A stretch of DNA of 64,000 nucleotides from Pseudomonadota bacterium (GTDB taxonomy: Archaea; Thermoplasmatota; SW-10-69-26; JACQPN01; JAJPHT01): the NCBI GenBank assembly GCA_021325135.1, contig JAJPHT010000039.1, positions 99,493-163,492 of the forward strand, written 5' to 3'. The position numbers and the translations under genes were made by a program. The notes below the pieces were generated by a model, which was not told where the DNA came from, ran no database searches, and worked only from the letters and a program-made list of their open reading frames with translations. Each line of letters opens with the position of its first letter. The stretch's first letter is position 1. Below, piece after piece: positions 17,739-26,236 of this stretch.

Positions 17739-18363
17739 GCCGCTGCCCCTGCCGCTCGGCCGACGCGGCGCGGCTCCCCTCGTGGACGAGCTTGAGCCCG
17801 ATGGAGGGCCCCAGGCCCGCGCCGTAGCCAAGCTGCATGTTGAGCATGGCCGCGGGCTCCAGCCAGCGCGCGTTCTTCAGGGGGCCTGCATCCACCGGAT
17901 CGAAGCCGATGCCCTCGGCCAGCTGGAGGACGCGCCGCTTGGCCCCCTCGTCGTCCGCCGCCACGAACGCGCTGATGCGCTCACCGTGGACCTGGCCCGT
18001 GCCCATGTTCTGCGCGAAGACGGTGTTGAACGCCTTCACGACCCGGGCGCCGCGGGCCCACTCCTGGACCTCCTCGGCGCCGCTCTTCTGGAGGTTGCCG
18101 ACGTAGCCCTCCTTGCCCACGGCGTTGGTCACGTCCACGAGGACCTTCCCCTGGATCGCGTCGCCCATCTCGCGCAGGGCGTTCTGCCGCTCGGCGAAGG
18201 GCACCGCGAGGACGACGACCTCGCCCCACTGGGCAAGCTCCTTCACGCGGCCCGGCTCCCGGCCGACCGCCTGCACCTCGTGGCCCGCGCGGGTGAGCCC
18301 CTGCGTGAGCGCGGTCCCGACGTTCCCGTCCCCGACGATGGCGATCCTGCTGAAGGCCGGCAT
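17722..18363 (-). CDS. fno: F420-dependent NADP oxidoreductase
   Basis: A 213-residue protein that moves hydride between coenzyme F420 and NADP. The Rossmann motif VGDGNVGTALTQGL is at the N-terminus, then VVVLAVPFA and VDVTNAVG, the F420-site stretch VVKAFNTVFAQ, and a C-terminal helix GPLKNARWLEP with LNMQLGYGAG, all typical. The dinucleotide motif has Asp in place of the usual second Gly (GDGNVG). The ATG at 18363 is preferred. It implies that F420 is present. It is convergent with korB. Confidence 0.88.
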   Translation of the reverse strand: MPAFSRIAIVGDGNVGTALTQGLTRAGHEVQAVGREPGRVKELAQWGEVVVLAVPFAERQNALREMGDAIQGKVLVDVTNAVGKEGYVGNLQKSGAEEVQEWARGARVVKAFNTVFAQNMGTGQVHGERISAFVAADDEGAKRRVLQLAEGIGFDPVDAGPLKNARWLEPAAMLNMQLGYGAGLGPSIGLKLVHEGSRAASAERQGQRLSGTR

Positions 18364-18423
18364 GCTGGAAGGCACCGCCCGGCAACGCCGTGGGAGGTGC
18401 ATCACGGTGTCGGCTGGCGCGCG

Positions 18424-18759
18424 CTACCGCGAGACTCCCGTCCGGTTGCGGTCCCCCTTGCGCTTGCTGCGCGAGCGGGGCTGCTGGGCCTCGACCTGGG
18501 CGACGCGCTCGGCCTCGCGCTCCAGCGTGGCGTAGACGCGCAGGCCCAAGGGCGTGGGGTAGACCCAGGTGCGCATGGGGCGCTTGGCCTTGCGCGTGAT
18601 GAGGAAGGCGACGAGGTCGTAGCGGCCCAGGATCTCCAGGGGGTCGGGATCGAGATCGTCCGCGTGGAGCCGCCCCCGTTCGACGACGTCCGAGAGGATG
18701 CCCAGCACCCCCTCTGGCTCTTCCAGGAGCTGGGCCAGAAGCGCGTCGAAATCGGGCAC
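18424..18759 (-). CDS. Hypothetical protein, possible winged-helix
   Basis: A 111-residue protein starting at a GTG (VPDFDALLAQLLEEPEGVLG). The middle (LEILGRYDLVAFLITRKAKR, then TWVYPTPLGLRVYATLERE) looks like the end of a winged helix, where a Gly-containing turn precedes a long helix. The tail is strongly basic and carries Gln-Pro and Ser-Arg-Ser-Lys clusters. Function is not recognised; a DNA-binding role is only suggested. It is divergent from the threonine-synthase-like gene. Confidence 0.55.
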   Translation of the reverse strand: MPDFDALLAQLLEEPEGVLGILSDVVERGRLHADDLDPDPLEILGRYDLVAFLITRKAKRPMRTWVYPTPLGLRVYATLEREAERVAQVEAQQPRSRSKRKGDRNRTGVSR

Positions 18760-18861
18760 GTCATTCCCTGTGCCCCTTCCAGTTCTTAGGGTTGTGGCCG
18801 GAGGACCAAAAGGAAGGCCACAAGGCTGAAGAAGGGCGGATGCGCCGGCAAACTGACGGGT

Positions 18862-18911
18862 CCGTTTCGCGTGGAGTCTCGCTCCGCGAACCGCGACTCC
18901 ACGCGAAACGG
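18862..18911. repeat. Perfect 17-bp inverted repeat (hairpin) in divergent intergenic region
   Basis: CCGTTTCGCGTGGAGTC at 18862-18878 is repeated in reverse complement at 18895-18911 around a 16-base loop. It is inside the 240-base space between the gene at 18759 (minus) and the start at 19001 (plus), so it lies in both 5' regions. It could be an RNA hairpin in a leader or an operator pair. The rest of this 240-base space contains a weak AT-rich stretch near 18950 and no further gene. Confidence 0.7.
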
Positions 18912-19000
18912 AGGCCAGGCCGGAGCGACCCGGAAAGGTCCAAATACTGCCATGCAATCACGGCGGACGGAGCGGCCCGACCGCTCGGAATGACTCGGCC

Positions 19001-20002
19001 ATGCACGCCGAAGCCGGCAGCACGCTCTTCTCCCGAGGCCGCAACCTCGAAACCGCGCTGGGCCTCCGCAGGGTCTTCCTCAAGTTCGAGGGCTCCAACC
19101 CCACCGGCACGCAGAAGGACCGCATCGCGCGCCACTGCTACGACGAGGCGCACGCCAAGGGGTTCGACACCATCACCGTCGCCACGTGCGGCAACTTCGG
19201 CGCGTCCGTGGCGTGGGCGTGCAGCCACAACGGCATCCGGCCCACCGTCTTCGTGCCCAGCGACTACCACACGCCGCGCATCGTGGAGATGGAGACCTTG
19301 GGCGCGCGCATCATCCGCGTGCCGGGCGACTACGAGGACGCCGTCGCGGCCTCCCGCATGGCGGCGCGGGAGCACGGCTGGTACGACGCGAACCCGGGCA
19401 GCGACGCCCAGTGGGACATCGCCCGCCGCGGCTACGGCCGCATCGCGCACGAGATCGTGCAGGACCTTGGCGGCATGCCCGACACCGTGAGCGTCGCGGT
19501 GGGCAACGGCACCACGCTGGCCGCCATCTTCGAGGGCTTCCGCGAGGCGGCCCGCGAGCGGGGCCTCCACGCGCTGCCCCGCATGATCGCCGCCTCGACG
19601 CCCCGCGGCAACCCCATCATCAAGTCGTGGAAGGCCGGCCTCAAGGAGTGCATGGACCTGCGCCCGGAGGAGATCCGGGAGACGACGGTCAACGAGCCGC
19701 TGGTCAACTGGCACTCCTTCGACGGCCAGCGTGCCCTGGACGCCATCTACGCGTCCAACGGCTACGCTGCCTACGCGACCGACGCCGAGATGCGCCGCCT
19801 CACCGCGCTCACGCGCAGCCTGGAGGGCATCAACGTCATGACGGCCAGCACGGCCTCGCTGGTGGGCCTCTCCAAGGCCGCGAAGGCGGGCCTCGTGGGC
19901 GAGGGCCTCCACGTCGCGGTCCTCACGGGCCGCCACCACGAGAAGCCGCGCCTGCGCGCCAGCGACCTCGCACGCTCCCACTTTCCGCCGCCGATAAGCT
20001 GA
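19001..20002 (+). CDS. thrC: Threonine-synthase-like PLP enzyme
   Basis: A 333-residue fold-type II PLP enzyme. The Schiff-base Lys39 lies in EGSNPTGTQKDR, the Asn of TCGNFGASVAWA binds the cofactor ring, and VGNGTTLAA supplies the phosphate-binding Gly loop. The order is that of threonine synthase (phosphohomoserine to threonine), but the protein is about 60 residues shorter at the N-terminus than most and other PLP beta-elimination enzymes share the same motifs. No neighbouring threonine genes support the assignment. A strong hairpin follows the stop. Confidence 0.72.
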   Translation: MHAEAGSTLFSRGRNLETALGLRRVFLKFEGSNPTGTQKDRIARHCYDEAHAKGFDTITVATCGNFGASVAWACSHNGIRPTVFVPSDYHTPRIVEMETLGARIIRVPGDYEDAVAASRMAAREHGWYDANPGSDAQWDIARRGYGRIAHEIVQDLGGMPDTVSVAVGNGTTLAAIFEGFREAARERGLHALPRMIAASTPRGNPIIKSWKAGLKECMDLRPEEIRETTVNEPLVNWHSFDGQRALDAIYASNGYAAYATDAEMRRLTALTRSLEGINVMTASTASLVGLSKAAKAGLVGEGLHVAVLTGRHHEKPRLRASDLARSHFPPPIS

Positions 20003-20006
20003 GGCG

Positions 20007-20038
20007 GCCCCCTGGACCCCTGCCCGGGTCCGGGGGGC
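20007..20038 (+). terminator. GC hairpin after the PLP enzyme gene
   Basis: Thirteen bases at 20007-20019 pair with 20026-20038, with one wobble, around a 6-base loop, starting four bases after the stop codon. No T-run follows, so it may stabilise the mRNA end or act as a terminator. Confidence 0.5.
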
Positions 20039-20091
20039 TTGACGCACCGCGGCTCGCAACGCTTATGCACGCTCCCCGGAGGTCGCCCTCC

Positions 20092-20574
20092 ATGGAGGGG
20101 CACGTCCTCGAGAACAGCCCGGAGAATCCCTGCGTGGGCTGCGGGCCCCAGCACCCGCACGGGCTCCGCCTCGTCTTCTCGCGGGAGGGCGCCGAGGTGC
20201 GATCCGCGCTGGAGGCCACGCCCGACCGCCAGGGCTGGCCGGGCCGCCTGCACTCGGGGCTCCTCTACCTCGCGCTCCTGGAGACGGCCAACTGGACGCT
20301 CTACGGCCTTCGCGGCCGCGTGGGCATCCCGGTGCGCACGAGCGCGCTGGAGGCCGCGCGCTGGATCGCGGTGGGCGAGCGCCTCGCGCTGCGCGGCCGC
20401 CTCGCGCGCGACGAGCCCGCGGCGGCGACGGTCCTCGTGGAGGCCCTCGACGCGTCGGGCAGGCGCGTCGCGAGCCTGGAGCGCGCCTACGACCTCCCGG
20501 ATCGCGCGACGTTCCTCGCCCGCATGGGGTACGACGAGGCGCCGCCGGGCCTCGACGAGGCGCTGCCGCCGTGA
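20092..20574 (+). CDS. Hotdog-fold thioesterase-like protein (PaaI/4HBT type)
   Basis: A 160-residue protein opening with CVGCGPQHPHGLRLVF, the N-terminal signature of PaaI-like hotdog proteins (Cys-x2-Cys, Asn/His-Pro-x-Gly-Leu). The hot-dog core helix (GRLHSGLLYLALLETA) contains the position where these enzymes place the catalytic acid, here Glu; and strands with RTSALEAARWIAVGE follow. It may hydrolyse acyl-CoA; the substrate is unknown. A Shine-Dalgarno GGAGGT (20078-20083) 8 bases before the ATG at 20092 decides the start. Confidence 0.75.
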   Translation: MEGHVLENSPENPCVGCGPQHPHGLRLVFSREGAEVRSALEATPDRQGWPGRLHSGLLYLALLETANWTLYGLRGRVGIPVRTSALEAARWIAVGERLALRGRLARDEPAAATVLVEALDASGRRVASLERAYDLPDRATFLARMGYDEAPPGLDEALPP

Positions 20575-20619
20575 GCGCCGAGGCATAGCTTCTTGACGCG
20601 GCCCCAAGTTCGAGCCCCC

Positions 20620-21684
20620 ATGAGCGGGCTGAAGGCCCTCGTGATGTGCGAAGGCCACTTCGGGGATCCCACCGGAAAGACCGCGCACGGGCTCGTGCGC
20701 TACAGCGATCTCTACGAGATCGTGGGCGTGCTCGACAGCGGCCTCGCGGGGCGCGACGCGGGCCAGGTCCTCGACGGCAAGCCCAACGGCATCCCCATCT
20801 TCGCGAGCCTCGACGCCGCGCTGGCCGCCACCCGGCCCACGCACTTCGTCATGGGCGTCGCCACCGACGGCGGGCGCCTCCCGGAAAGCTATCGCCCCGT
20901 CGTGCGAGCCGCGCTGCGCAAGGGCCTGCACGTCGTGAGCGGCCTCCACGAGAAGCTGGAGCAGGACGCGGAGCTGGCCGCCCTCGCGAAGGAGCACGGC
21001 GCCACCATCAAGGACGTCCGCGTCGTGCCGCCCAGGGAGGAGCAGCACTTCTTCTCGGGGAAGATCGACGAGGTGACCTGCCCCGTCGTCGCGGTCCTCG
21101 GCACGGACAGCGCCATCGGCAAGCGCACCACGGCGCGCGTGCTCGTGAAGGCCCTCAACGCGCAGGGCGTCAAGGCCGTCTTCGTCGGCACGGGCCAGAC
21201 GGGCCGCCTCCAGGGCGCCCGGTACAGCATCATCCTCGACTCGCTGGTCAACGACTTCCTCACGGGCGAGATCGAGCACGTCGTGTGGTCCGCCTGGAAG
21301 AACGAGAGCCCTGACATCATCGTCGTGGAGGGGCAGGGCGGCCTCACGCACCCGGGCTACCCGGGCGGCTACGAGATCATCTGCGGCGCCCGCGTCAAGG
21401 GCGTCATCCTCCAGCACGCCCCCGGCCGCAAGACGCTGGACGGCTTCCCGCAGTACCCCATGGGCGACCCGGCGCGCGACGTCGCCATCGCGGAGACCCT
21501 CAGCGGCCACCCCCTCGTCGCCATCACGCTCAACCACGAGGCCCTCGACAAGGCCGGCGTCGAGGAGTGGAAGAAGCGCCTGGCCGACCGCTTCGGCAAG
21601 CCCGTGACCGACGTGCTCCTCGACGGCCCCCAGCCCCTGGTGGACGCCGTGGTGGCGCGCTTCTCCCTGGCGAAGCGCGCGTGA
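20620..21684 (+). CDS. dgcN: DUF1611 protein, DgcN-like
   Basis: A 354-residue DUF1611 protein: an N-terminal Rossmann-like domain (residues 1-150) and a C-terminal P-loop domain with GTDSAIGKRT (161-170), then VFVGTGQTGRLQG, VVEGQGGLTHPGYPGG and CGARVKGVILQHAPG, all family features. Marine bacterial DgcN acts with DgcA in D-glutamate catabolism; the chemistry was described as N-acetylation, and archaeal homologues are unproven. No DgcA-type dipeptide epimerase is adjacent. Instead, after an 11-base gap, a MurL-like epimerase follows. Start ATG 20620. Confidence 0.82.
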   Translation: MSGLKALVMCEGHFGDPTGKTAHGLVRYSDLYEIVGVLDSGLAGRDAGQVLDGKPNGIPIFASLDAALAATRPTHFVMGVATDGGRLPESYRPVVRAALRKGLHVVSGLHEKLEQDAELAALAKEHGATIKDVRVVPPREEQHFFSGKIDEVTCPVVAVLGTDSAIGKRTTARVLVKALNAQGVKAVFVGTGQTGRLQGARYSIILDSLVNDFLTGEIEHVVWSAWKNESPDIIVVEGQGGLTHPGYPGGYEIICGARVKGVILQHAPGRKTLDGFPQYPMGDPARDVAIAETLSGHPLVAITLNHEALDKAGVEEWKKRLADRFGKPVTDVLLDGPQPLVDAVVARFSLAKRA

Positions 21685-21695
21685 GGGGGCGCTCC

Positions 21696-23162
21696 ATGAG
21701 CCGTCCGGACCTCAAGTTCTTCCGCGAGCTTCGGGTCAGCGATCCCGCCCTGAAGGCGGACGCCAGCACGAGCGCGTACACCTTCGTCGACCGCAAGGGG
21801 AAGCGCAGCGAGATCGCCCTGCACTGGAAGTTCCCCGTCCCGCTCTACGCGGAGGCGGACCCCGTGATGCGCAACCACGCGCGCCTGCACCACGCGATCC
21901 CCTCGCTCAACTACGGCCTCTTCTGCGACCGCGTCGTGCTGGAGGGCCCGCTCGCGCGCGAGGACGCCGAGTACCTGCGCGCGATGCAGCGCGTGACGGC
22001 GCGCGAGCAGTACCTCACGCGCTTCGTGCGCGACGAGCCGCACCTCCTCATCAAGCCCGAGTACCACGTGAGCCCCGAGGACTTCGAGACCGAGGCCGTG
22101 GACGACCTGGCGGAGATCGTCGTGGAGGAGGAGCGCGTCGAGGGCCCGCCGCGCAAGGTGGACCCTCGGCGCTACGCCGTCCTCTCCAGCGGCGGGAAGG
22201 AGAGCCTGCTCACCTACGGCCTGCTGCGCGAGCTGAAGCGCGACGTGAGCCCGGTGTACGTCAACGAGAGCGGCCGCCACTGGTACACCGCGCTCCTCGC
22301 GCACCGCCTCCACGAGCGGACCGACCCGCGTACGCGCCGCGTCTGGAGCAGCGTGGACCGCCTCTACGTCGCCGCGAACCGGCTGCTCCCCTGCGTGAGG
22401 CCCGACTTCCAGCGCGTCGCTGCGGACGTGTACCCCATCCAGCTCTTCACGTTCAACAGCTATCAATTGGCCGTCGCCGGCCTCTGCCTCCACGAGGGGA
22501 TGGGCACGATGCTCATGGGCAACGAGTTCGACGAGGGGCCCTGGCCCGAGGTCAAGGGCGTGCGCCACTGGCACGCCATCTACGACCAGTCCCAGGAGTT
22601 CGACCTCGTCCTCAACGCCTTCTTCGCGCGCAAGCCCTGGGGCGGCCTGCGGCAGACCTCCCTCCTGCGGACCATGAGCAGCCTCCTCATCGAGGACCTC
22701 CTCGCGACGCGCTACCCCGATCTGCTGGCCGCGCAGACCTCGTGCCACGCGACGCACATGGAGGAGGGCCAGCCCGTCCCGTGCGGCCGGTGCAGCAAGT
22801 GCCTGGGCGTCCTGCTCTTCCTCCTGGCCGGCGGCCACGACCCCGCGCGGCTGCGCTACAAGAAGGGGGACGTGGAGAAGCTCGGCGCGCGCGTCGCGAC
22901 GACGCACGTCAAGGTCGACCAGGCCGAGGCCGAGCACGCCATGTGGCTCGCGCAAGGGAAGGGCTGGCGCTTCGAGGGCTCGCTCAACGGCTTCGCGCCC
23001 CGCGAGCACGCCGAGGTGCAGAAGGTCCGCTTCCACCCCGAGATGAGCCGCCGCGACGCGATGCCCGCCGAGCTTGCCGGCTCGCTCTACCCGATCTTCC
23101 TGACGCGCGCCAAGGGCGTCATGGAGAAGCGCGGCGAGGCGTGGGTCCCTGCGGAGCCGTGA
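21696..23162 (+). CDS. MurL-like PP-loop protein (possible glutamate epimerase)
   Basis: A 488-residue protein with a PP-loop ATP-binding motif SSGGKESLL (164-172) near the middle. It also carries a Cys/His cluster around residues 349-370 (SCHATHMEEGQPVPCGRCSK), in which CxxC spacing could bind zinc. The long N-terminal strand region and the layout recall MurL, which epimerises the L-glutamate of a UDP-muramoyl dipeptide using ATP. A free-standing or different substrate is likely in an archaeon without peptidoglycan. The gene is 11 bases after the dgcN-like gene and surely in its operon; the 3' end overlaps the convergent GNAT gene by 44 bases. The MurL assignment is by motif and context only. 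Confidence 0.6.
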   Translation: MSRPDLKFFRELRVSDPALKADASTSAYTFVDRKGKRSEIALHWKFPVPLYAEADPVMRNHARLHHAIPSLNYGLFCDRVVLEGPLAREDAEYLRAMQRVTAREQYLTRFVRDEPHLLIKPEYHVSPEDFETEAVDDLAEIVVEEERVEGPPRKVDPRRYAVLSSGGKESLLTYGLLRELKRDVSPVYVNESGRHWYTALLAHRLHERTDPRTRRVWSSVDRLYVAANRLLPCVRPDFQRVAADVYPIQLFTFNSYQLAVAGLCLHEGMGTMLMGNEFDEGPWPEVKGVRHWHAIYDQSQEFDLVLNAFFARKPWGGLRQTSLLRTMSSLLIEDLLATRYPDLLAAQTSCHATHMEEGQPVPCGRCSKCLGVLLFLLAGGHDPARLRYKKGDVEKLGARVATTHVKVDQAEAEHAMWLAQGKGWRFEGSLNGFAPREHAEVQKVRFHPEMSRRDAMPAELAGSLYPIFLTRAKGVMEKRGEAWVPAEP

Positions 23163-23610
23163 GGATTTTCTCGTACAGGAACGCGTCGTTGTTCGCGTAC
23201 TGCGTGTAATAGTTGGGAAGCCGCCGCAGCAGCTTGTAGCCGCCGCGCTCGTAGAGGCGGATCGCGTCGGCGTTCTCCACGTTGACCTCCAGCACGACGC
23301 GCTCCATGCCCAGGCGCGCAAGCTCGGCCTCGCACGCGTCCATGAGCTGGCGCCCCAGGCCGAGGCCGCGGCGCGAGGGGTGGACATTCACGGTGTAGAC
23401 GTGCCCGACGCGCCACGCGCGGTGGTGGAACGCGCCCACGAAGCCGGCGACGCCCGCCTCGTCCTCCATGAGGAGGTTCACCGCCTTGGCGCGGCCCAGC
23501 GAGTAGCGGTACTCCTCCGCGCCATACGCCTGGTTGGGCGGGTAGCAGGCGCGCTCCAGCGCCAAGGCCGCGTCGAGGTCCGCCAGCGTCGCGGGGCGGA
23601 TCGCGATCAC
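23119..23610 (-). CDS. GNAT N-acetyltransferase
   Basis: A 163-residue GNAT enzyme. The first strand-helix (IRPATLADLDAALALERACY) and the acetyl-CoA-binding motif A (VHPSRRGLGLGRQLMDACEA, Q/R-x-x-G-x-G/A pattern) are clear, and motif B (NADAIRLYERGGY) follows, as in RimI/Nat proteins. The substrate, perhaps a protein N-terminus or small amine, is not determinable. The start overlaps the stop of the upstream cysteine-cluster gene as GTGA, so the two are coupled. Confidence 0.87.
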   Translation of the reverse strand: MIAIRPATLADLDAALALERACYPPNQAYGAEEYRYSLGRAKAVNLLMEDEAGVAGFVGAFHHRAWRVGHVYTVNVHPSRRGLGLGRQLMDACEAELARLGMERVVLEVNVENADAIRLYERGGYKLLRRLPNYYTQYANNDAFLYEKILTAPQGPTPRRASP

Positions 23611-24635
23611 AGGAACCCCCCGATGGTGGGCGAGTCCAGGAAGGCGCTGTCATAGAAGCGCGCCGTCTCGTCCGCGAGCCGATCCGCGGGCGTGCCCAGG
23701 GCGGCGAGGACGCGCGCTCGCACGGCCACGTCCGCCGTCACCTCCGCGAGCCGCAGCCACGTCGCCGGCTCCACGCCGATGGCGTACTCCTCCTCATCCA
23801 CCAGTGCGTAGACGCTGCCCACGAAGAGGCGGCGCGCCGCGAGGGAGCGGAAGTAGGGCGCGAGGTCCGCGGGCGCGTCGCGCCAGCCGGCGATCCCCTC
23901 GACGCGGCCGCGCGGGTGCAGGTCGCCGCGCTCGTCCATCTCCAGCACGTCCAGCGCGGAGCCGTCGCGGGCGAAGGTGAGCCAGCGCAGGTCGGGCGCC
24001 AGGTAGAAGGGCCTCCGCGTGACGTCCTCCTCGGCGAAGGGCGCCAGCGCGTCCTCCCATGCCTCGTCCGCGTCCGACTCGTCCCCGCCCCGGCGCAGCG
24101 CGGCCTCCAGTCCGGAGCGCGTGAGGAGCGCGGCGAGGTCCGCCGAATCCACCACGGCGTCCGCGTCGCCCCACGCGCCGGCCCGCCGCGCCTTGCGCTG
24201 GAACGCGCCATACGTCTCGCGGGCCTGCCGCTCGTGCCGCTCGATCTCGCCCGCGGGCGCGTTCGCCAGCACGCCGGCCTGGAACGCGGGCGCGAGGTCG
24301 CCCCCCGGCGCGCGCTCCACGCCGCGGCAGGTGTAGTTCACGTAGACCTCGGGCTCCTCGGCGAAGTGCAGGTGGAAAGGGAAGTAGCGGCAGTGCGCGG
24401 GCCGCAGGTCGTACTGCGTGCACTGGCGGCGCTCCAGCAGCGTGCAGGCGCCGCACTTGTTCTGGAGCCCCAGGTACGTCCTGCCGTCGCCTACCGTCAC
24501 GGGCAGGGCCCGCGGCTTGAGCCTCGCGCGCAGGAGGGCCAGCTCGCGCCCCGAGGCCTCGGGCTGGAACGTGCAGCAGAAGCCGCACCCCTCCAGGCAC
24601 GCGAAGCGGCGGTCGGCAAGCTCGGCGGCGCGCAT
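23607..24635 (-). CDS. YkgJ-family cysteine-cluster protein
   Basis: A 342-residue protein with the YkgJ signature CLEGCGFCCTF near the N-terminus and further Cys residues (CGACTLLERRQC and CRYFPF), likely binding zinc or an iron-sulfur cluster. The remaining 200 residues are helical and acidic. The family has no established reaction. It is followed by the GNAT gene with a GTGA overlap, suggesting a joint role, possibly protein modification. A strongly hydrophobic segment is absent, so it is cytoplasmic. Confidence 0.8.
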   Translation of the reverse strand: MRAAELADRRFACLEGCGFCCTFQPEASGRELALLRARLKPRALPVTVGDGRTYLGLQNKCGACTLLERRQCTQYDLRPAHCRYFPFHLHFAEEPEVYVNYTCRGVERAPGGDLAPAFQAGVLANAPAGEIERHERQARETYGAFQRKARRAGAWGDADAVVDSADLAALLTRSGLEAALRRGGDESDADEAWEDALAPFAEEDVTRRPFYLAPDLRWLTFARDGSALDVLEMDERGDLHPRGRVEGIAGWRDAPADLAPYFRSLAARRLFVGSVYALVDEEEYAIGVEPATWLRLAEVTADVAVRARVLAALGTPADRLADETARFYDSAFLDSPTIGGFL

Positions 24636-24754
24636 GTCCGTCGCCGCGCGATGCCGGCTCCTGGGCCTTCAAGCTTTGGAGCCTGCGGACGCAGAGCCGA
24701 TCTCACGAGAACGGCCAAGACCGCGCCCTCGGCTGCGAGTCCGGAGGCATTCCC

Positions 24755-26233
24755 TTGCGAGCACTCTCCTTCCTGCTGGCCGCCGCGATCCTCGTGGCGT
24801 CCCTGGCCGTCGTCGCGAGCCCCGCGTCGTCGTCCCCCGACACCCCGGCGCCCTTCCTCGTGGGCTTCGGCATCCGCGACATCACGCCCTCCAACGACCT
24901 CTCGCAGGACGGGCAAGGGCACGTCTACCTGGGCGGGTTCGGCTTCGGCTGCTGCCGCCTCTCGCAGGGCACGGAGTACCCGGTGCGCGTGCGCGCCATG
25001 GTGGTGGGCGACGGCGAGCGCAACGTCGCGCTGGCCAGCGTCGAGGTGCAGGGCTCCTTCGCCGCGTACCAGGACGGCGCCTTCGGGCAGTACGACGTCG
25101 CGAAGGCCGTGGAGGCCGCGACGGGCGGCGCGCTGCCGAGGAGCCACGTCATCGTGAGCAGCGACCACTCGCACCGCGGCGCGGACACGACGGGCGTCTG
25201 GGGCGGCGTGCCCGACGCGTACCTCGCCTTCATCGCGGCGCAGACCCGGGGCGCCATCCTCGACGCGTATGCCGCCGAGGCGCCCGCGCGCCTGCGCGTG
25301 GCGGAGATCAACGAGAGCCAGTACGTCTCCAGCGACTTCAGCGCGGCCAACCAGGACACGCCCGACGGCATGTTCCGCCTCCTCTACGCCGAGACGCCCG
25401 AGGGCCGGCTCGCGGGCGTGTACGGCACCTTCGCGTCCCACGCGACGATCCACGGCTCCGCTCCCTTCCTCTCGCCCGACTGGCCCGGCATCGCCAGCGA
25501 CAAGGTGAGCGCGCTGGCGGGCGGCGTCCCCGTCGTCCTGGGCGAGGGCGCGGTGGGCCGCACGCACGGCGCGGGCGACCGCAGCCACTACGAGGACCTC
25601 CTCGCCGCGGACGTTGTGGCGGCGTACCCCGCGTCGGAGTACGTCACGGTCCCGGGCGTGGACGGCGCCGAGAGCGCCATCGCGCTCAACGCCTACAACG
25701 GCATCCTCCTGGGCGGCATCACCGCGGGGCACCCGGGCTGCAACGCGCCCGCGAACCCCGTGAGCAGCGGCTTCCAGAGCGCGGGCGTCAACCCGACGTG
25801 CGTGCCCATCGGCCGCGCGGACACGCCCCCGTGGATGGTGGGCAACCGCATCACGACGCTGGTCTCCGCGGTGCGCATCGGGGACGTGCTCCTCTGGGGC
25901 GCTCCGGGCGAGATCTACCCCAACGCGCAGTGGGCGATCCAGCAGCACGTCCAGACGCGCCACGTCATCGTCCTGGGTCTCGCCAACGACCAGCTGGGCT
26001 ACCTCATCGCGCCCAGCGAGGACTGGTACAAGATCGCCAGCAACCCCACCAGCGACAACACGCTGTTCAACGTGGACGTCACGGGCGGCGACCACGTGGA
26101 GTGCGCGGTGCTCGACCTCGCGCGCCAGCTTGGGTTCAGCACGGGCCCCTCGGTGGCCTTGGGCGGCGTCAGCGCGGACGACCCGGCCATCTGCAACGCG
26201 TGGGCGTTCGAGCCGCGCGCGCTGCCCACGTGA
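24755..26233 (+). CDS. Secreted neutral/alkaline ceramidase-like hydrolase
   Basis: A 492-residue exported enzyme. A TTG start gives a signal peptide (RALSFLLAAAILVASLAVVA). The mature protein carries the N-terminal strand VGFGIRDITPS and the zinc motif SSDHSHRGADTTG (about 130-142), the counterpart of the HSxxG motif of neutral ceramidases. It then shows GVYGTFASHATIHG and a late GEIYPN/NDQLGYLIAPSEDWYK core. In bacteria and eukaryotes this enzyme cleaves ceramide; here the substrate is uncertain since archaea are not known to make sphingolipids. It may digest eukaryotic or environmental lipids. The C-terminal beta domain of longer ceramidases is missing. Confidence 0.78.
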   Translation: MRALSFLLAAAILVASLAVVASPASSSPDTPAPFLVGFGIRDITPSNDLSQDGQGHVYLGGFGFGCCRLSQGTEYPVRVRAMVVGDGERNVALASVEVQGSFAAYQDGAFGQYDVAKAVEAATGGALPRSHVIVSSDHSHRGADTTGVWGGVPDAYLAFIAAQTRGAILDAYAAEAPARLRVAEINESQYVSSDFSAANQDTPDGMFRLLYAETPEGRLAGVYGTFASHATIHGSAPFLSPDWPGIASDKVSALAGGVPVVLGEGAVGRTHGAGDRSHYEDLLAADVVAAYPASEYVTVPGVDGAESAIALNAYNGILLGGITAGHPGCNAPANPVSSGFQSAGVNPTCVPIGRADTPPWMVGNRITTLVSAVRIGDVLLWGAPGEIYPNAQWAIQQHVQTRHVIVLGLANDQLGYLIAPSEDWYKIASNPTSDNTLFNVDVTGGDHVECAVLDLARQLGFSTGPSVALGGVSADDPAICNAWAFEPRALPT

Positions 26234-26236
26234 AGG

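Noticed and set aside
14025..17831. A 1268-codon open frame on the minus strand across korA and korB
   Set aside because: Antisense shadow of strongly biased codons; korAB and the flavin reductase carry full family motifs on the other strand.
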